From JAFIEN01 sp051859505 (GTDB taxonomy: Bacteria > Pseudomonadota > Alphaproteobacteria > Rhodobacterales > Rhodobacteraceae), in the NCBI GenBank assembly GCA_051859505.1, contig JBHYFN010000002.1:62001-126000 (forward strand): 64,000 bases of DNA, written 5' to 3'. Each line of letters opens with the position of its first letter. Positions within the stretch are counted from its first letter, which is position 1. Positions 33,804-41,500 of the stretch are shown piece after piece. The position numbers were made by a program, and so were the translations under genes. Under the pieces are notes generated by a model, which was given only the letters and a program-made list of their open reading frames with translations, was not told where the DNA came from and did not search any database.

Positions 33804-34561
33804 CCCCGGTCCCGCTGCCCCCGGCCTTCCTGGCCCGCCCGATCGCCCATCGCGGCTATCACGACCGCGCGCGCGGCATCCCCGAGAACAGCCGCGCCGC
33901 GGTGCGCGCCGCAATCGAGGCGGGCTACGGGATCGAGATCGACATCCAGCCCTCGCGCGACGGGGTGCCGATGGTCTTTCACGATTACGACCTTGGCCGG
34001 CTGACCGGCGAAAGCGGCGCGATCGGGCTGCGCAGCGCCGCCGAACTGGGCGCGTTGCGCCTTCTGGGCACGGACGAGACGGTCCCGACCCTGACCGAGG
34101 TGCTAAAGATCGTGGCGGGTCAGGTGCCGCTTCTGATCGAGGTTAAGGATCAGGACGGCGCGCTGGGCGACAGGGTCGGGCCGCTGGAGCGCGCCGTGGC
34201 CGATGCCTTGCGCGGCTATGACGGGCCGGCAGCGCTCATGTCGTTCAACCCGCAGTCCGTGGCGGCGCTGGCCGAGGCCGCGCCCGACCTGCCCCGGGGG
34301 ATTACGACCTGCGCCTATGATCCCGCTGACTGGGCGCTGGTGCCGCTGTCGGTTTGCGACAGGCTGCGCGACATCCCGGACTATGACCGGACGGGGTCAA
34401 GCTTCATCAGCCATCTGGCGACCGACCTTGCCCGCCCGCGCGTGGCGGAACTGGCCGGGCAGGGGGCCGCGATCCTGTGCTGGACCATCCGTTCGCCCGA
34501 GGCCGAGCAGGAGGCCCGCAGGATCGCACAGAATGTGACCTTCGAGGGCTACGCCGCTTGA
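33800..34561 (+). CDS. Glycerophosphodiester phosphodiesterase
   Basis: A 253-residue TIM-barrel enzyme that cleaves glycerophosphodiesters to glycerol-3-phosphate and an alcohol. The catalytic pattern is present: AHRGYH, PENSRAAVRAA, GYGIEIDIQPSRDG and MVFHDYDL (His/Glu/Asp metal and general acid-base sites). There is no signal peptide, so it acts in the cytoplasm (UgpQ-like). It overlaps the RidA gene (ATGA). Confidence 0.92.
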   Translation: MTPVPLPPAFLARPIAHRGYHDRARGIPENSRAAVRAAIEAGYGIEIDIQPSRDGVPMVFHDYDLGRLTGESGAIGLRSAAELGALRLLGTDETVPTLTEVLKIVAGQVPLLIEVKDQDGALGDRVGPLERAVADALRGYDGPAALMSFNPQSVAALAEAAPDLPRGITTCAYDPADWALVPLSVCDRLRDIPDYDRTGSSFISHLATDLARPRVAELAGQGAAILCWTIRSPEAEQEARRIAQNVTFEGYAA

Positions 34562-34589
34562 CCGCCCCGCGTCCGGCCCCACCTCAGGG

Positions 34590-35780
34590 GTGATGAAGGA
34601 CATGACCATCGAGATCGAGACCCACTCGAGCCTTGCCGGGATCGGCCAGGCCGATTGGGATGCCTGCGCCTGCCCCGAGGCGGCCGATGGCGGCCGTCCG
34701 CGCGATCCCTTCACGACCTTTCGCTTTCTCAAGGCGCTCGAGGACAGCGGCTCGGTCGGGACGGGCACCGGCTGGCAGCCGCGCTATCTTTCGGCGCGGC
34801 AGGACGGGCAGGTGATCGCGGTCGCGCCGCTTTACGCCAAGGGCCACAGCCAGGGCGAATACATCTTCGATCACAACTGGGCCCATGCCTGGGAACGCGC
34901 TGGCGGGCGCTATTACCCCAAGCTGCAGATCGCCGTCCCCTTCACCCCCGCAACCGGCCGCCGCCTTCTGGCCCGCCCGGGGTTCGAGGAACGCGGCATG
35001 GCCGCCCTCGTACAGGGTGCGGTGCAGATCGCGGTGGAGAACCGCCTCTCCTCGTTCCACGTCACCTTTTGCACCCGGGCCGAGGCGGAGGCGGGCGAAG
35101 AGATGGGGCTGTTGTCCCGCGCCACCCAGCAATTCCACTGGGAGGATGCGGGTTATGCCAGCTTCGACGGTTTCCTCGCCTCGCTCTCGTCGCGCAAGCG
35201 CAAGGCGATCCGCAAGGAACGCGCCACGGCACAAAGCTTCGGGGGCGAGATCCTCGCCCTGACGGGCGACGCGTTGCGCCCCGAGCATTGGGATGCCTTC
35301 TGGCGCTTCTATCAGGATACCGGCGCGCGCAAATGGGGCACGCCCTATCTGACGCGCGCCTTCTTCGACCACCTGCAGGCGGATCTGCGCGATGATGCGG
35401 TGCTGTTCCTGGCCCTGCGCGATGGGCGCCCGGTGGCCGGCGCGCTGAACTTCATCGGGCGCGAGACGCTTTTCGGCCGCTACTGGGGCTGCACCGAACA
35501 TCACCCCTGCCTGCATTTCGAACTGTGCTACTATCAGGCCATCGACTGGGCCCTGCGCCACGGCCTGACCCGGGTCGAGGCGGGGGCGCAGGGCGAACAC
35601 AAGCTCGCTCGCGGATATCTACCGGTGATGACGCATTCGCTGCACTGGATCGCCGATCCGAATTTCCGCGATGCAGTGGCGCGCTACCTGCGGTCCGAGC
35701 GTGAGGCGGTGGATGAAGAGATCGAGGTGTTGACGCAATACGGGCCCTTTCGCCGGGCCCAGGTGGAGGAACAGGAATGA
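34590..35780 (+). CDS. FemAB-like GNAT-fold protein (DUF482/peptidogalycan type)
   Basis: A 396-residue protein of the PF04339-like family, related to FemAB and GNAT enzymes. Seen: FTTFRFLKALEDSGSVG, WQPRYLSARQDG, IFDHNWAHAWERAGGRYYPK, the middle SLSSRKRKAIRKERA and late YLTRAFF, then YWGCTEHHPCLHFELCYYQ. Members are annotated as peptidoglycan biosynthesis or recognition proteins without biochemical proof. The start may be 34590 or the in-frame ATG at 34602. The stop overlaps the pterin dehydratase start (ATGA). Confidence 0.85.
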   Translation: MMKDMTIEIETHSSLAGIGQADWDACACPEAADGGRPRDPFTTFRFLKALEDSGSVGTGTGWQPRYLSARQDGQVIAVAPLYAKGHSQGEYIFDHNWAHAWERAGGRYYPKLQIAVPFTPATGRRLLARPGFEERGMAALVQGAVQIAVENRLSSFHVTFCTRAEAEAGEEMGLLSRATQQFHWEDAGYASFDGFLASLSSRKRKAIRKERATAQSFGGEILALTGDALRPEHWDAFWRFYQDTGARKWGTPYLTRAFFDHLQADLRDDAVLFLALRDGRPVAGALNFIGRETLFGRYWGCTEHHPCLHFELCYYQAIDWALRHGLTRVEAGAQGEHKLARGYLPVMTHSLHWIADPNFRDAVARYLRSEREAVDEEIEVLTQYGPFRRAQVEEQE

Positions 35781-36139
35781 CCGCGAAACTGGACGAGGCC
35801 ACCCGCGCCGAGAAACTGCCCGCGCTGGGCGAGGCCGGTTGGCGCGCGGTCGAAGGCCGCGACGCCATCCGCAAGGTGATGAAGTTCAGGAACTTTTCCG
35901 AGGCCTGGGGCTTCATGAACCGGGTGGCGCTGGCGGCGGAAAAGCTGAACCACCACCCGGAATGGCGCAATGTCTATAACGTCGTCGACGTGACGCTGAC
36001 CACGCATGACTGCGACGGCCTCTCGGCGCTCGACCTTGACCTGGCCGCCCGCATCGACGCGATGAGCACGGGCGCGACCGTCCAGACCGATCACGCCCTG
36101 CCCATCCTGTCGCTTTGCCAGATCCGCGCGGGCGGCTGA
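35777..36139 (+). CDS. phhB: Pterin-4a-carbinolamine dehydratase
   Basis: A 120-residue protein. The core PCD fold is seen in GWRAVEGRDAIRKVMKFRNFSEAWGF (split), the catalytic LNHHPEW and the YNVVDVTLTTHDCDGLS region. It recycles tetrahydrobiopterin-type cofactor after aromatic hydroxylation, or acts in molybdopterin-related roles in bacteria without PhhA. The C-terminus runs about 25 residues past the usual end of the domain. No phenylalanine hydroxylase gene is near. It overlaps the FemAB-like gene. Confidence 0.92.
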   Translation: MTAKLDEATRAEKLPALGEAGWRAVEGRDAIRKVMKFRNFSEAWGFMNRVALAAEKLNHHPEWRNVYNVVDVTLTTHDCDGLSALDLDLAARIDAMSTGATVQTDHALPILSLCQIRAGG

Positions 36140-36143
36140 CAGG

Positions 36144-36629
36144 TCAGATCGTTTCGAGGAAGCGCTCGCCTGTCGAGATGTCGCAGACGCCGGGGTCGTC
36201 CACGCTCAGCGCGGTGATCGTCCCGTCCTCGACCAGCGCGGCCCAGCGGTTCGAACGCCCGATCAGGCCGATCGCCGGGGCGGTGAAATCCATCCCGATC
36301 GCACGGGTGAAAGACCCGTCCGCATCGCCCAGAAGGGTGATCCCCGCCGCACTCGCCCCGGTCGCGTCGCCCCAAGCACCAAGGACGAAGGGATCGTTGA
36401 CCGAGATGCAGATCACATCCTCCACACCCTTGGCGCGGAAGGCGTCGATGGTGCGGATGAAGCTGGGCAGATGCGAGGTCGAGCACGTCCCGGTGAAGGC
36501 GCCGGGCAATGCGAAGACAACGACCTTGCGCCCGGAAAGCTTGTCGACAAGCGGCACCGTGGCAGGGCCATCCGGCCCCATCACACTCATGCTGGCGTCG
36601 GGCAGTTTCTGACCGATGGCGAGACTCAT
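36144..36629 (-). CDS. Peroxiredoxin, Prx5 type
   Basis: A 161-residue peroxiredoxin that reduces peroxides with a reactive cysteine. The active-site loop is PGAFTGTCS (P-x3-T-x2-C). FALPGAFTGTCSTSHLPS and the C-terminal VEDGTITALSVDDPG fit the Prx5/glutaredoxin-dependent group. There is no fused glutaredoxin domain. Its start is 84 bases from the divergent ferredoxin reductase gene. It ends 4 bases from the convergent pterin dehydratase. Confidence 0.93.
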   Translation of the reverse strand: MSLAIGQKLPDASMSVMGPDGPATVPLVDKLSGRKVVVFALPGAFTGTCSTSHLPSFIRTIDAFRAKGVEDVICISVNDPFVLGAWGDATGASAAGITLLGDADGSFTRAIGMDFTAPAIGLIGRSNRWAALVEDGTITALSVDDPGVCDISTGERFLETI

Positions 36630-36713
36630 TCAGGCTATCCTTGATTGCGTTTTCAACTCGCGACGATATAGGCTCCGGCCTTGCGGTTGACCACGGAAAG
36701 AAAGCTGAATTCG

Positions 36714-37922
36714 ATGCAGAATATCGTCGTGATCGGGGGCGGGCAGGCCGGGGCCTCGCTTGTCGCCAAACTCAGGACCGAGGGTTTCGAAGGCGCGATC
36801 ACCCTGGTCTGCGGCGAAGCCGTGCCGCCCTATCAGCGCCCGCCCCTGTCCAAGGCCTATCTGCTGGGCGAGATGGAGGAAGAGCGCCTCTACCTGCGCC
36901 CCGAAAGCTTCTACGCCGATCACGACATTGCCTTGCGCCTTGCGACGCGGGCGACGGGCCTCGATCTCGCTGCCCGTCAGGTCAGCCTCTCGGACGGAAC
37001 CACCCTTGGCTATGATGCGCTTGCCCTGACGACCGGCGCCGTTCCGCGCCGCCTTCCGGCCGCCATCGGCGGCGATCTGGAAGGCGTACTGACCATGCGC
37101 GATCTGGCCGATGCCGACCGGCTTGCCCCGGAACTGCGCCCCGGCGCGCGCGTCCTGATCGTCGGCGGCGGCTATATCGGCCTCGAGGCGGCGGCCGTCT
37201 GCGCGAAAAAGGGGCTGACGGTCACGCTGGTCGAGGCGGCCCCCCGCATCCTGCAGCGCGTCGCCGCGGCCGAAACCTCGGATTACTTCCGCGCCCTCCA
37301 TACCGCCCAGGGTGTGACGATCCGCGAAGGGACAGGCCTCGACCGCCTCACGGGGGAAGGCCGCGTGACCGGCGCACGGCTGAGCGACGGCACCGGGATC
37401 GAGGTGGATTTCGTCATCGTCGGCGTGGGCATCCTGCCCGACACCGAGCTTGCCCAGGCGGCAGGTCTCGAGGTCGAGAACGGCATCGTGACGGACCTGG
37501 CCGGCCGCACCTCCGATCCCCATGTCTGGGCCGCCGGCGACTGCGCCACGGTGACGATCGAGGGTCAGAGGATGCGCCTCGAAAGCGTGGGCAATGCCAT
37601 CGACCAGGCCGAGGTCGTGGCGCGCAACATCCTCGGGCAGGGCGTGGACTATCAACCCGCGCCGTGGTTCTGGTCGGATCAATACGATTGCAAGCTGCAG
37701 ATCGCGGGCCTGAACCTCGGCCATGACGCGGTCCATGTCCGGCAGGGCGAGGGCGACCAGCGCTCGCACTGGTATTACCGGGGCGAGCGGCTGATCGCGG
37801 TGGATGCGATGAACGACAGCCGCGCCTACATGATCGGCAAGCGCCTGATCGAGATGGGCAAATCCCCCAGCCCCGAAACCGTCACGACGCTGGCCGACCT
37901 CAAACCCCTGCTCAAGGCATGA
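36714..37922 (+). CDS. FAD-dependent ferredoxin/rubredoxin reductase
   Basis: A 402-residue pyridine-nucleotide-disulfide-type oxidoreductase without redox Cys pair. Seen: FAD-binding VVIGGGQAGAS, NAD-binding VLIVGGGYIGLEAAAVC, PPYQRPPLSKAYLLGE, and HVWAAGDCATV; the C-terminus is the reductase domain with WFWSDQYDCKLQIAGL. These enzymes pass electrons from NAD(P)H to ferredoxin or rubredoxin, often for a cytochrome P450. The ATG at 36714 gives the FAD motif at residue 4. It is divergent from the peroxiredoxin. Confidence 0.93.
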   Translation: MQNIVVIGGGQAGASLVAKLRTEGFEGAITLVCGEAVPPYQRPPLSKAYLLGEMEEERLYLRPESFYADHDIALRLATRATGLDLAARQVSLSDGTTLGYDALALTTGAVPRRLPAAIGGDLEGVLTMRDLADADRLAPELRPGARVLIVGGGYIGLEAAAVCAKKGLTVTLVEAAPRILQRVAAAETSDYFRALHTAQGVTIREGTGLDRLTGEGRVTGARLSDGTGIEVDFVIVGVGILPDTELAQAAGLEVENGIVTDLAGRTSDPHVWAAGDCATVTIEGQRMRLESVGNAIDQAEVVARNILGQGVDYQPAPWFWSDQYDCKLQIAGLNLGHDAVHVRQGEGDQRSHWYYRGERLIAVDAMNDSRAYMIGKRLIEMGKSPSPETVTTLADLKPLLKA

Positions 37923-37932
37923 CGGCCGCGAG

Positions 37933-38496
37933 ATGCGCATAGTCGGCGGCCGCCACCGCGGCCTGCGCCTCGCCGATCCGGGCAAGGGCGACGAGGCCGC
38001 CCGCCTGCGCCCGACACCCGACCGGGTGCGCGAAGCCGTCTTCAACATCCTCGCCGGAGGCCGGTTCGGCGCGCCCCTCGACGGGGCGGTGGTGCTCGAC
38101 CTCTTCGCAGGCACCGGCGCCATGGGGCTCGAAGCCCTGTCGCGCGGCGCCTCAACGGCCACATTCGTGGATGACGGAAAGGTCGCGGGCCGCCTGATCG
38201 CCGAGAACCTGCGCCGCGCCAACCGCCAGTCCGACGCCAGCATCCTCGCCACCGACGCGACCGCGCTTCCGCGCAATCCGGGGCCTCCGGCCAGCCTTGT
38301 CTTCCTCGATCCGCCCTACGGACGCCAGCTAGGCCCCCTTGCCCTGCGATCTGCCCTGGCCGAAGGCTGGATCGCGCCCGCAGCCCTCGTCCTCTGGGAA
38401 GAAAGCACCCCGCAACCCGCGCCCCCCGGCTTCGCGCCGCGCGACAGCCGCAACTGGGGCACTGTCCACGTGACCTTCCTCGAAGCAACGCCCTGA
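37933..38496 (+). CDS. rsmD: 16S rRNA (guanine-966-N2)-methyltransferase RsmD
   Basis: A 187-residue SAM-dependent methyltransferase. Seen: MRIVGGRHRGLRL, RPTPDRVREAVFNIL, motif I VLDLFAGTGAMGLEALSRGA, and catalytic DPPYG. It methylates G966 of 16S rRNA. It lies 10 bases after the ferredoxin reductase and is followed by a composite repeat element. Confidence 0.95.
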   Translation: MRIVGGRHRGLRLADPGKGDEAARLRPTPDRVREAVFNILAGGRFGAPLDGAVVLDLFAGTGAMGLEALSRGASTATFVDDGKVAGRLIAENLRRANRQSDASILATDATALPRNPGPPASLVFLDPPYGRQLGPLALRSALAEGWIAPAALVLWEESTPQPAPPGFAPRDSRNWGTVHVTFLEATP

Positions 38497-38516
38497 CCCC
38501 CGGCGCCCCTCTCCTG

Positions 38517-38575
38517 CTTCTTTTGTTCCCAAATATCCCGGGGGAGGCCCGGAACGGGCCGGGGGCAGAGCCCCC
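38517..38575. repeat. Composite intergenic repeat, copy 1
   Basis: A 28-base unit (38517-38544, cttcttttgttc then ccaaatatcccggggg) is followed by a hairpin GGCCCG-GAA-CGGGCC (38546-38560) and a second hairpin GGGGGC-AGA-GCCCCC (38561-38575). A second copy lies in inverted orientation at 41360-41418. In that copy the 28-base unit matches at 27 of 28 bases, the second hairpin is identical and the first hairpin has a different sequence with pairing kept. Confidence 0.85.
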
Positions 38576-38648
38576 TTGCGCCGCGCGCCAACCAAGGCTG
38601 CGCGAAAGGATGGACTCCCGACCGCCCCTCCCCTATCCCGGCAGGATC

Positions 38649-39125
38649 ATGGCACCCAAGGACAAGAACACGAATTACAAGGTCATCGCCGAAAACCGGC
38701 GTGCCCGGTACGATTATGCCATCGAGGACGATATCGAATGCGGCATCGTCCTGATGGGGTCCGAGGTAAAGTCGCTCCGTGGCGGCATGGCCAATATCGC
38801 GGAAAGCTATGCCGCGGTCGAAGAAGGCGAGCTGTGGCTGACCAATGCCTATATCCCGCGCTACGAACCGGCGCGCCAATGGGGGCACGAGGAACGCCGC
38901 CGCCGCAAGCTGCTGGTTGGGCGGCGGGAACTTGCGCGCCTCTGGTCCGCCACCCAGCGCGAAGGCATGACCATCGTGCCGCTGGTGATGTATTTCAACG
39001 ACAAGGGTCTGGTGAAGCTCAAGATCGCGGTCGCGAAGGGCAAGAAGAACCACGACAAGCGCGCCACCGAAGCGCAGCGCGACTGGAACCGGCAGAAGCA
39101 GCGCCTGTTGCGCGACCACGGCTAG
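38649..39125 (+). CDS. smpB: SsrA-binding protein SmpB
   Basis: A 158-residue tmRNA partner for rescue of stalled ribosomes. Seen: VIAENRRARYDYAIEDDIECGI, the diagnostic LMGSEVKSLRGG, IAESYA, NAYIPRYEPA and a basic C-terminal tail (KKNHDKRATEAQRDWNRQ) that enters the mRNA channel. The ATG at 38649 has an AGGA site about 3 bases upstream. No tmRNA gene is in the window. Confidence 0.96.
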   Translation: MAPKDKNTNYKVIAENRRARYDYAIEDDIECGIVLMGSEVKSLRGGMANIAESYAAVEEGELWLTNAYIPRYEPARQWGHEERRRRKLLVGRRELARLWSATQREGMTIVPLVMYFNDKGLVKLKIAVAKGKKNHDKRATEAQRDWNRQKQRLLRDHG

Positions 39126-39197
39126 GGCCGGTTCAGCTTGCCTCGGGCCGCGGGCAAGGCTAGTCAACCTCCAGCCCTTTCCATGTCCGAGGTCTGC

Positions 39198-40061
39198 ATG
39201 TCCGACCGTGAAACCGACGATCCGCGCACGCTGGTCTCGACCCGGTGGCTGGCCGAGCATCTGAAAGATCCGGATCTGCGGGTGATCGACGCCTCCTGGT
39301 ATCTTCCGGCGATGGGCCGCGATGCAAAGGCGGACTACACCGCCGCCCATATCCCCGGCGCGCGTTTCTTCGATATCGACGAGATTGCCGACCGGCGCTC
39401 GGACCTGCCCCATATGGCCCCCCCGACCGAGAAATTCATGAGCCGGATGCGTGCCATGGGGATCGGGGACGGGCACCAGGTGGTGATCTACGACGGTGCG
39501 GGCATCTTCTCGGCCCCCCGGGTCTGGTGGACCTTCCGCCTGATGGGAAAGCGTGATGTCGCGGTGCTGGACGGAGGTTTCCCGAAATGGCGGGCCGAGG
39601 GGCATCCGGTCGAGGATCTGCCTTGCGTGATCCGGGACCGGCACATGACCGTCAGCCGTCAGAACCAGCTGCTGAGCGATGTGACCGAGGTTGCCCGGGC
39701 GGCAAAGCTCGGAACCCATACGATCCTCGACGCCCGCCCTTCGGCGCGGTTTCGCGGCGAGGCGCCAGAGCCAAGACCGGGCCTGCGGCAAGGTCACATC
39801 CCGGGTGCGGTCAACCTGCCGCATGACAGCCTGCTGACCTCCGACGGCACGATGAAGCCGGTGGCCGAGCTTCGGGCGCTTTTCGCGGCGGCCGGGGCAG
39901 ATCTGTCGCGCCCGGCGATCACCACCTGCGGCTCCGGCATCACCGCGGCGGTCCTGTCACTGGCCCTTGAAAGGATCGGCAAGACGGATCATGCCCTCTA
40001 TGACGGGTCCTGGGCCGAATGGGGCATGTTCGACGACCTGCCGCTGGAGACCGGCCCCTGA
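39198..40061 (+). CDS. sseA: 3-mercaptopyruvate sulfurtransferase
   Basis: A 287-residue protein with two rhodanese domains. The C-terminal active site is CGSGITAA, the CG(S/T)G(I/V) form of mercaptopyruvate-type enzymes. The N-terminal inactive domain has VIDASWYLPAMGRDAKADY and HIPGARFFDIDEIAD. It moves sulfur from 3-mercaptopyruvate to acceptors. The ATG at 39198 has a GAGG site; an ATG at 39183 would add five residues. The next gene (aminotransferase) could make mercaptopyruvate from cysteine, a possible functional link. Confidence 0.94.
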   Translation: MSDRETDDPRTLVSTRWLAEHLKDPDLRVIDASWYLPAMGRDAKADYTAAHIPGARFFDIDEIADRRSDLPHMAPPTEKFMSRMRAMGIGDGHQVVIYDGAGIFSAPRVWWTFRLMGKRDVAVLDGGFPKWRAEGHPVEDLPCVIRDRHMTVSRQNQLLSDVTEVARAAKLGTHTILDARPSARFRGEAPEPRPGLRQGHIPGAVNLPHDSLLTSDGTMKPVAELRALFAAAGADLSRPAITTCGSGITAAVLSLALERIGKTDHALYDGSWAEWGMFDDLPLETGP

Positions 40062-40134
40062 TCCCTGATGCGCCGCGAGGCCCCGCAAGGCCCCCGAAAA
40101 AGACCCAAGACGTCAACGACCCCGAGGACATGCG

Positions 40135-41319
40135 ATGCTCGAGCATCTGAAAGACCAGCCCGCCGACAAGATCCTCTCGCTCATGGCGGCATTTCGTGCC
40201 GATCCACGCAGCGACAAGGTGGATCTTGGTGTTGGCGTCTACAAGGATCCCACGGGGCAGACCCCCGTCATGCGCGCGGTCAAGGCCGCCGAACGCCGGA
40301 TCTGGGAAGAGCAAGGCACCAAGACCTACACGGGGCTGGCGGGCGATCCGGCCTTTGCCGAGGCGATGATCGAGCTGGTCCTGGGGGCCGGGTTCGCCCG
40401 GGAAAGGGTTGCGGCCGTGGCCACCCCCGGCGGAACCGGAGCGATCCGGCAGGCCCTCGAGCTGATCCGCATGGCGGCCCCCGGGGCGCGTATCTGGCTG
40501 TCGAACCCGACCTGGCCGAACCATCCTTCGATCATCCGGTATCTCGGCCTGCCGATGGCGGAATACCGGTATTTCGACCCGGCCAGCCGCGGCGTGGACT
40601 TTCCCGCGATGATGGAGGATCTGGGCCAGGTGTCGGCCGGGGATGTGGTGCTGTTGCACGGCTGTTGCCACAACCCGACCGGGGCAAATCTTTCGACCGT
40701 GCAATGGCAGGAAGTGGCGGCCCTGTTGCGGGCGCGGCAGGCGATCCCCTTCATCGACATCGCCTATCAGGGTTTCGGCGACGGGCTTGATGCCGATGCC
40801 GCGCCGACCCGGCTGATCGCGGCGGAGTTCGGGGAATGCCTTGTCGCGGCCTCCTGCTCCAAGAACTTCGGGATCTACCGCGAGAGGACCGGCCTTCTGA
40901 TGGCCATCAGTGCGGATCCCGGCCGGCAGGCGACGGTGCAGGGAAACCTCGCCTATCTGAACCGCCAGAACTATTCCTTTCCGCCCGATCACGGCGCCCG
41001 GATCGTCACGACGATCCTGACCGACGCGGCCTTGCGGGCCGATTGGGAGGCTGAACTGGAAGAGGTCCGGCTCAACATGCTGAGCCTCAGACAGGCCTTG
41101 GCCGACGAGTTGCAGCGGCTGACGAATTCCGACCGCTTCGGCTTTCTCGCGCGGCACAGGGGCATGTTCAGCCGGATCGGCGCGACCCCGGAGCAGGTCG
41201 AGGCGATGCGGGCCGAGCATGGCATCTACATGGTGGGCGACAGCCGGATGAACATCGCCGGTCTGAATGCCGGGACCGTGCCGGTTCTGGCACGTGCCAT
41301 CGTTGCAGTGGGCGCCTGA
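40135..41319 (+). CDS. tyrB: Aromatic/aspartate aminotransferase (class I, TyrB type)
   Basis: A 394-residue PLP enzyme. Seen: DLGVGVYKDPTG, TKTYTGLAGDP, ATPGGTGAIRQALEL, LHGCCHNPTGANLS, PLP lysine in SCSKNFGIYRERTG, and the substrate-arginine region SRMNIAGL near the C-terminus. It transaminates aromatic amino acids and aspartate. The class fits TyrB/AspC. It is followed by the second composite repeat. Confidence 0.92.
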   Translation: MLEHLKDQPADKILSLMAAFRADPRSDKVDLGVGVYKDPTGQTPVMRAVKAAERRIWEEQGTKTYTGLAGDPAFAEAMIELVLGAGFARERVAAVATPGGTGAIRQALELIRMAAPGARIWLSNPTWPNHPSIIRYLGLPMAEYRYFDPASRGVDFPAMMEDLGQVSAGDVVLLHGCCHNPTGANLSTVQWQEVAALLRARQAIPFIDIAYQGFGDGLDADAAPTRLIAAEFGECLVAASCSKNFGIYRERTGLLMAISADPGRQATVQGNLAYLNRQNYSFPPDHGARIVTTILTDAALRADWEAELEEVRLNMLSLRQALADELQRLTNSDRFGFLARHRGMFSRIGATPEQVEAMRAEHGIYMVGDSRMNIAGLNAGTVPVLARAIVAVGA

Positions 41320-41334
41320 CTATCGGGCCGGGCG

Positions 41335-41357
41335 AAGAAATTTCGACGAAATTTCTT
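41335..41357. repeat. AATTT-type palindrome, copy 4
   Basis: An 11-bp perfect inverted repeat (AAGAAATTTCG / CGAAATTTCTT) around a single A, 15 bases after the aminotransferase stop and directly before the composite repeat. Confidence 0.65.
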
Positions 41358-41359
41358 GC

Positions 41360-41418
41360 GGGGGCTCTGCCCCCCGCGGCTTTGCCGCGTCCCCCGGGAT
41401 ATTTGAGAACAAAAGAAG
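41360..41418. repeat. Composite intergenic repeat, copy 2 (inverted)
   Basis: The reverse complement of the element at 38517-38575. Hairpin GGGGGC-TCT-GCCCCC (41360-41374) is followed by hairpin CGCGGC-TTT-GCCGCG (41375-41389) and the 28-base unit (41391-41418) ending in aacaaaagaag. Both hairpins keep full pairing. Confidence 0.85.
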
Positions 41419-41500
41419 CGCAAGAGCGGTGCCTGCTGCGTCGATGCCGCAGGATCCGGCGGCCGCGGGTGGCCGGAGGCTTCGGGAGGCGTGAGGCATC

